From assembly GCA_027030295.1 (NCBI GenBank), contig JALVFB010000356.1:1-7413 (forward strand): 7,413 nucleotides of DNA, in the 5' to 3' direction. This document shows positions 7,041 to 7,413 of this stretch, piece by piece. The notes beneath the pieces were generated by a model, which saw only the letters and a list, made by a program, of their open reading frames with translations, made no database searches and was not told the DNA's origin. Positions within the stretch are counted from its first letter, which is position 1. Every line of letters begins with the position of its first letter. The stretch comes from Hyphomicrobiales bacterium. GTDB taxonomy: Bacteria; Pseudomonadota; Alphaproteobacteria; Rhizobiales; Aestuariivirgaceae. A program made the position numbers and the translations under genes.

Positions 7041-7094
7041 TCCCCCTTGCGGAAGAAAAAGTGGACGTGTCCACTTTTTCTTCCGCAAGGGGGA
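7041..7094. repeat. Perfect 26-bp-arm palindrome in the sdhA-sdhB gap
   Basis: The left arm (7041-7066, beginning TCCCCCTTGCGGAAG) is exactly reverse-complementary to the right arm (7069-7094), with a GT spacer of only two bases. Each arm contains an A5 or T5 run and a GTGGAC/GTCCAC inner end. As RNA it would be an almost uninterrupted hairpin; as DNA it could extrude as a cruciform. There is no T-run immediately after it as expected for a simple intrinsic terminator. It could be a REP-like element, an mRNA processing or stabilising hairpin, or a bidirectional terminator. Confidence 0.9.
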
Positions 7095-7107
7095 CACTTC
7101 CAGCCTG

Positions 7108-7190
7108 GCGATGTTTTTCCGGCTGTCAAGCCCCGAAGCCGCGAAGCGGGCGCCCTTCGGGCGCGGGCTTGACAGCCGGAAAAACATCGC
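7108..7190. repeat. Second large palindrome with two internal hairpins in the sdhA-sdhB gap
   Basis: The arms at 7108-7133 and 7165-7190 (GCGATGTTTTTCCGG... and its exact complement) match over 26 of 26 bases. The 31-base centre itself folds into two small hairpins: CCGC-GAA-GCGG (7139-7149) and GCGCCC-TTC-GGGCGC (7150-7164). As RNA this would be a three-way junction on a 26-bp stem. The outer end lies only 28 bp before the sdhB start. It sits 13 bp after the first palindrome and shares its layout of an A/T-run within a GC-rich stem, but not its sequence. Confidence 0.9.
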
Positions 7191-7218
7191 ACACCGCTGA
7201 ACGCGCGGGAGCAGAGCC

Positions 7219-7413
7219 ATGGTATCCTTCACGCTGCCGAAGAATTCGAAGGTCAGGGACGGCAAGGTATGGCCGAAGCCGGACGGCGCGGCCAACCTGA
7301 AGGAGTTCCGCATCTACCGCTTCGACCCGGATACCGGCGACAATCCGCGGCTGGACACCTATTTCGTCGATCTCGACGACTGCGGGCCGATGGTGCTGAA
7401 CGCGCTCCTCTGG
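7219..7413 (+). CDS. sdhB: Succinate dehydrogenase iron-sulfur subunit, 3' end outside window
   Basis: The first 65 codons of SdhB. The N-terminus [20 protein letters not shown], followed by [19 protein letters not shown] and [20 protein letters not shown], is characteristic of alphaproteobacterial SdhB. The part seen is the beginning of the N-terminal plant-type [2Fe-2S] ferredoxin domain; the cluster cysteines lie beyond the edge. SdhB carries electrons from FAD in SdhA through three Fe-S clusters to the quinone site formed with SdhC and SdhD. The ATG at 7219 has GGGAG at 7207-7211 with a 7-nt spacing. It lies 216 bp from sdhA, much more than the spacing within the rest of the operon, with two large palindromes in between. 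Confidence 0.95.
   Translation, partial: MVSFTLPKNSKVRDGKVWPKPDGAANLKEFRIYRFDPDTGDNPRLDTYFVDLDDCGPMVLNALLW

Noticed and set aside
4987..7074. 695-codon open frame on the minus strand opposite sdhA
   Set aside because: It is a shadow of the high-GC codon pattern of sdhA: rich in His, Arg, Ala and Gly, without recognisable motifs, while the plus strand is an unmistakable SdhA.
7168..7197. TTGACA within the second palindrome as a -35 box for sdhB
   Set aside because: No -10-like hexamer is found at a suitable distance downstream, and the hexamer is simply part of the conserved stem arm.
7012..7200. Short open frames running through the sdhA-sdhB palindromes, for example 7031-7300
   Set aside because: They arise from the palindromes, lack good ribosome sites, and one overlaps the start of sdhB in another frame.

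Overview
This GC-rich window of tightly packed genes comes from an alphaproteobacterium. Three things point there: a protein of the RcdA/DUF1465 family and a CpdR-type single-domain response regulator (both cell-cycle proteolysis factors typical of Alphaproteobacteria), the 6S RNA/formyltetrahydrofolate cyclo-ligase pair, and a succinate dehydrogenase operon in the order sdhC-sdhD-sdhA-sdhB whose proteins look alphaproteobacterial. The order or family cannot be fixed from the sequence alone.

Layout. The window opens inside rcdA (plus strand, 5' end missing). Convergent to it is a 5-formyltetrahydrofolate cyclo-ligase gene on the minus strand. It lies just downstream of a roughly 170-nt minus-strand RNA that I read as 6S RNA, with its own promoter at about 1168-1196. 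Divergent from the 6S promoter is coaBC (plus), the bifunctional enzyme of coenzyme A synthesis. Its end overlaps by 11 bp the end of a convergent GT4-like glycosyltransferase gene (minus). The next intergenic region holds a promoter-like sequence and a degenerate CtrA-box-like element in front of cpdR (plus). After cpdR come a well-formed tRNA-Val(GAC) gene with its own promoter and an encoded CCA end, and then the sdh operon: sdhC and sdhD overlap as ATGA, sdhA follows after 50 bp, and sdhB starts after an unusually long 216-bp gap and runs off the right edge.

How the genes relate. RcdA and CpdR belong to the same known hierarchy of ClpXP adaptors that controls CtrA turnover, yet here they flank unrelated housekeeping genes. 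The sdh genes encode all four subunits of respiratory complex II: the two haem/quinone membrane anchors, the FAD subunit and the iron-sulfur subunit.

The most unusual feature is the sdhA-sdhB gap. It holds two large, perfect, back-to-back palindromes: 26-bp arms with a 2-nt spacer, then 26-bp arms enclosing two small hairpins. They sit inside an operon whose products are needed in equal amounts. They look like repetitive extragenic palindromes or a structured RNA element. I see no wholly new multi-gene system; the rest is largely recognisable core genome.
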